From: Pseudomonas parafulva NBRC 16636 = DSM 17004 | Lineage (GTDB): Bacteria; Pseudomonadota; Gammaproteobacteria; Pseudomonadales; Pseudomonadaceae | Length of the DNA: 64,000 nucleotides | Assembly (NCBI RefSeq): GCF_000730645.1 | Contig: NZ_BBIU01000019.1 | Location: 1-64,000 of the forward strand | Reading direction: 5' to 3' | Shown here: piece by piece, positions 63,401 to 64,000 of the stretch | How positions within the stretch are numbered: position 1 is the first letter of the stretch | How the letters are laid out: each line of letters begins with the position of its first letter | Program-made: the position numbers and the translations under genes | The notes under the pieces: generated by a model | Told to the model about the DNA's origin: nothing | Seen by the model: the letters and a program-made list of their open reading frames with translations, nothing else | Database searches by the model: none

Positions 63401-64000
63401 ATGAACAAAAGCCTTCGTTTCAGCCACAAGATTCTATTGGCAGCCTCACTGATCGTGATACTCGCCTTCAGCCTTTTTACCCTCTACAACGATTACCTGC
63501 AGCGTAATGCGATTCGCGAGGACCTTCAGAACTACCTGGCTGAAATGGGCGCATCCACGTCGACCAACATCCGCAGTTTGTTCGAGGGCCGTATCAAACT
63601 GGTGGAAAACCTGGCACAGAACATTGCCCAGCAGCCGGCCAGTGCCGAAACGCTGATGGGGCAGAATGCCCTGGTGTCCAGTTTTCTAACGGTGTACCTG
63701 GGCAAGGTAGACGGTGGCTTCAGCGTGCGCCCGGACGCGAAGATGCCGGACGGCTACGACCCCCGCACCCGCCCCTGGTACAAGGACGGCATGAACGCCA
63801 GCGGGGCCATGCTGACCGAGCCCTATATCGACATGACCACCAACAAGATGGTTATCGGCATCCTGAGCAAGGTCGCCAACGACGTTGGTGTGGTGGGCGG
63901 TGACCTGGCCCTGGACGGCCTGGTGCAGATCATCAATTCGCTGAACTTCGGCGGCATGGGCTACGCCTTCCTGGTCAACGACCAGGGCAAGATCCTGGTG
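63401..64000 (+). CDS. Methyl-accepting chemotaxis protein (5' part), dCache sensor
   Basis: The first 200 residues of a chemoreceptor, cut by the window edge. There is an N-terminal transmembrane helix (about 10-30) and a periplasmic dCache_1 domain. The sequence YDPRTRPWY (residues about 120-128) has Y, R, W and Y at the spacing of the known amino-acid-binding dCache motif, with a later Asp in VVGGDL. The order pit-yjgR-MCP and wording resemble P. putida McpG, a GABA receptor; ligand identity is inferred. Signalling domain not in the window. Confidence 0.85.
   Translation, partial: MNKSLRFSHKILLAASLIVILAFSLFTLYNDYLQRNAIREDLQNYLAEMGASTSTNIRSLFEGRIKLVENLAQNIAQQPASAETLMGQNALVSSFLTVYLGKVDGGFSVRPDAKMPDGYDPRTRPWYKDGMNASGAMLTEPYIDMTTNKMVIGILSKVANDVGVVGGDLALDGLVQIINSLNFGGMGYAFLVNDQGKILV

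Overview
The window looks like a chromosomal segment of a Pseudomonas putida-group bacterium. The grounds are the high-GC coding style, a TtgR/TtgABC efflux locus, the pcaRKFTBDC order of the protocatechuate genes, a PhaG very like the P. putida enzyme, and the sdhE-ygfZ-tct-ung order known from Pseudomonas. All identifications are by reading; no database search was run.

Layout. 1-285: intergenic repeat-like element. 286-2920: ygfX-sdhE, ygfZ and an HDOD-domain gene. 2942-10557: tricarboxylate uptake, with the tctDE two-component system divergent from opdH-tctCBA and an AbrB-family membrane gene. 10570-16749: ung, a 3-hydroxyisobutyryl-CoA hydrolase-like gene, a lipoprotein, a diguanylate cyclase, a CWC protein, an RsuA-type pseudouridine synthase and phaG. 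16861-22400: tRNA-Gly(CCC) followed by an accessory-looking patch holding a Fic protein, a SulP transporter, a SIR2-like DUF4917 protein, and a HicA-like/HTH toxin-antitoxin-like pair whose toxin gene carries a one-base frameshift. 22503-31562: methyltransferase, TPM protein, bglX, then a DctB/DctD-type sigma-54 system beside a dicarboxylate MFS permease with a clear -24/-12 promoter. 31854-42374: small secreted repeat peptide, flavin reductase, monooxygenase, AraC and LysR regulators, a ThDP enzyme, an MBL-fold protein, oxaloacetate decarboxylase and a DHA2 drug transporter. 42427-49078: ttgR and ttgABC. 49315-59316: OprD-family porin, Mpo1-like protein and the pca cluster. 59317-64000: candidate sRNA, a small hypothetical, pit, a HerA-like yjgR, and the 5' part of a dCache chemoreceptor.

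Functional theme. Much of the window handles organic acids and aromatics. Two OprD porins, TctCBA, PcaK, PcaT and another MFS dicarboxylate permease bring acids in. Two two-component systems and PcaR regulate them. The pca enzymes take protocatechuate products to acetyl-CoA and succinyl-CoA, except that the CoA-transferase step is missing here. A 33-codon leader ORF in front of pcaF may be its scar. PhaG diverts fatty-acid intermediates to PHA.

Most interesting items: the frameshifted HicA-like toxin with an intact partner and a palindromic operator; the SIR2-like protein in the same patch; the CoA-transferase remnant; a perfect 29-bp inverted repeat in a divergent promoter; the AEDGFDRT-repeat secreted peptide; and the candidate sRNA downstream of the pcaR promoter.
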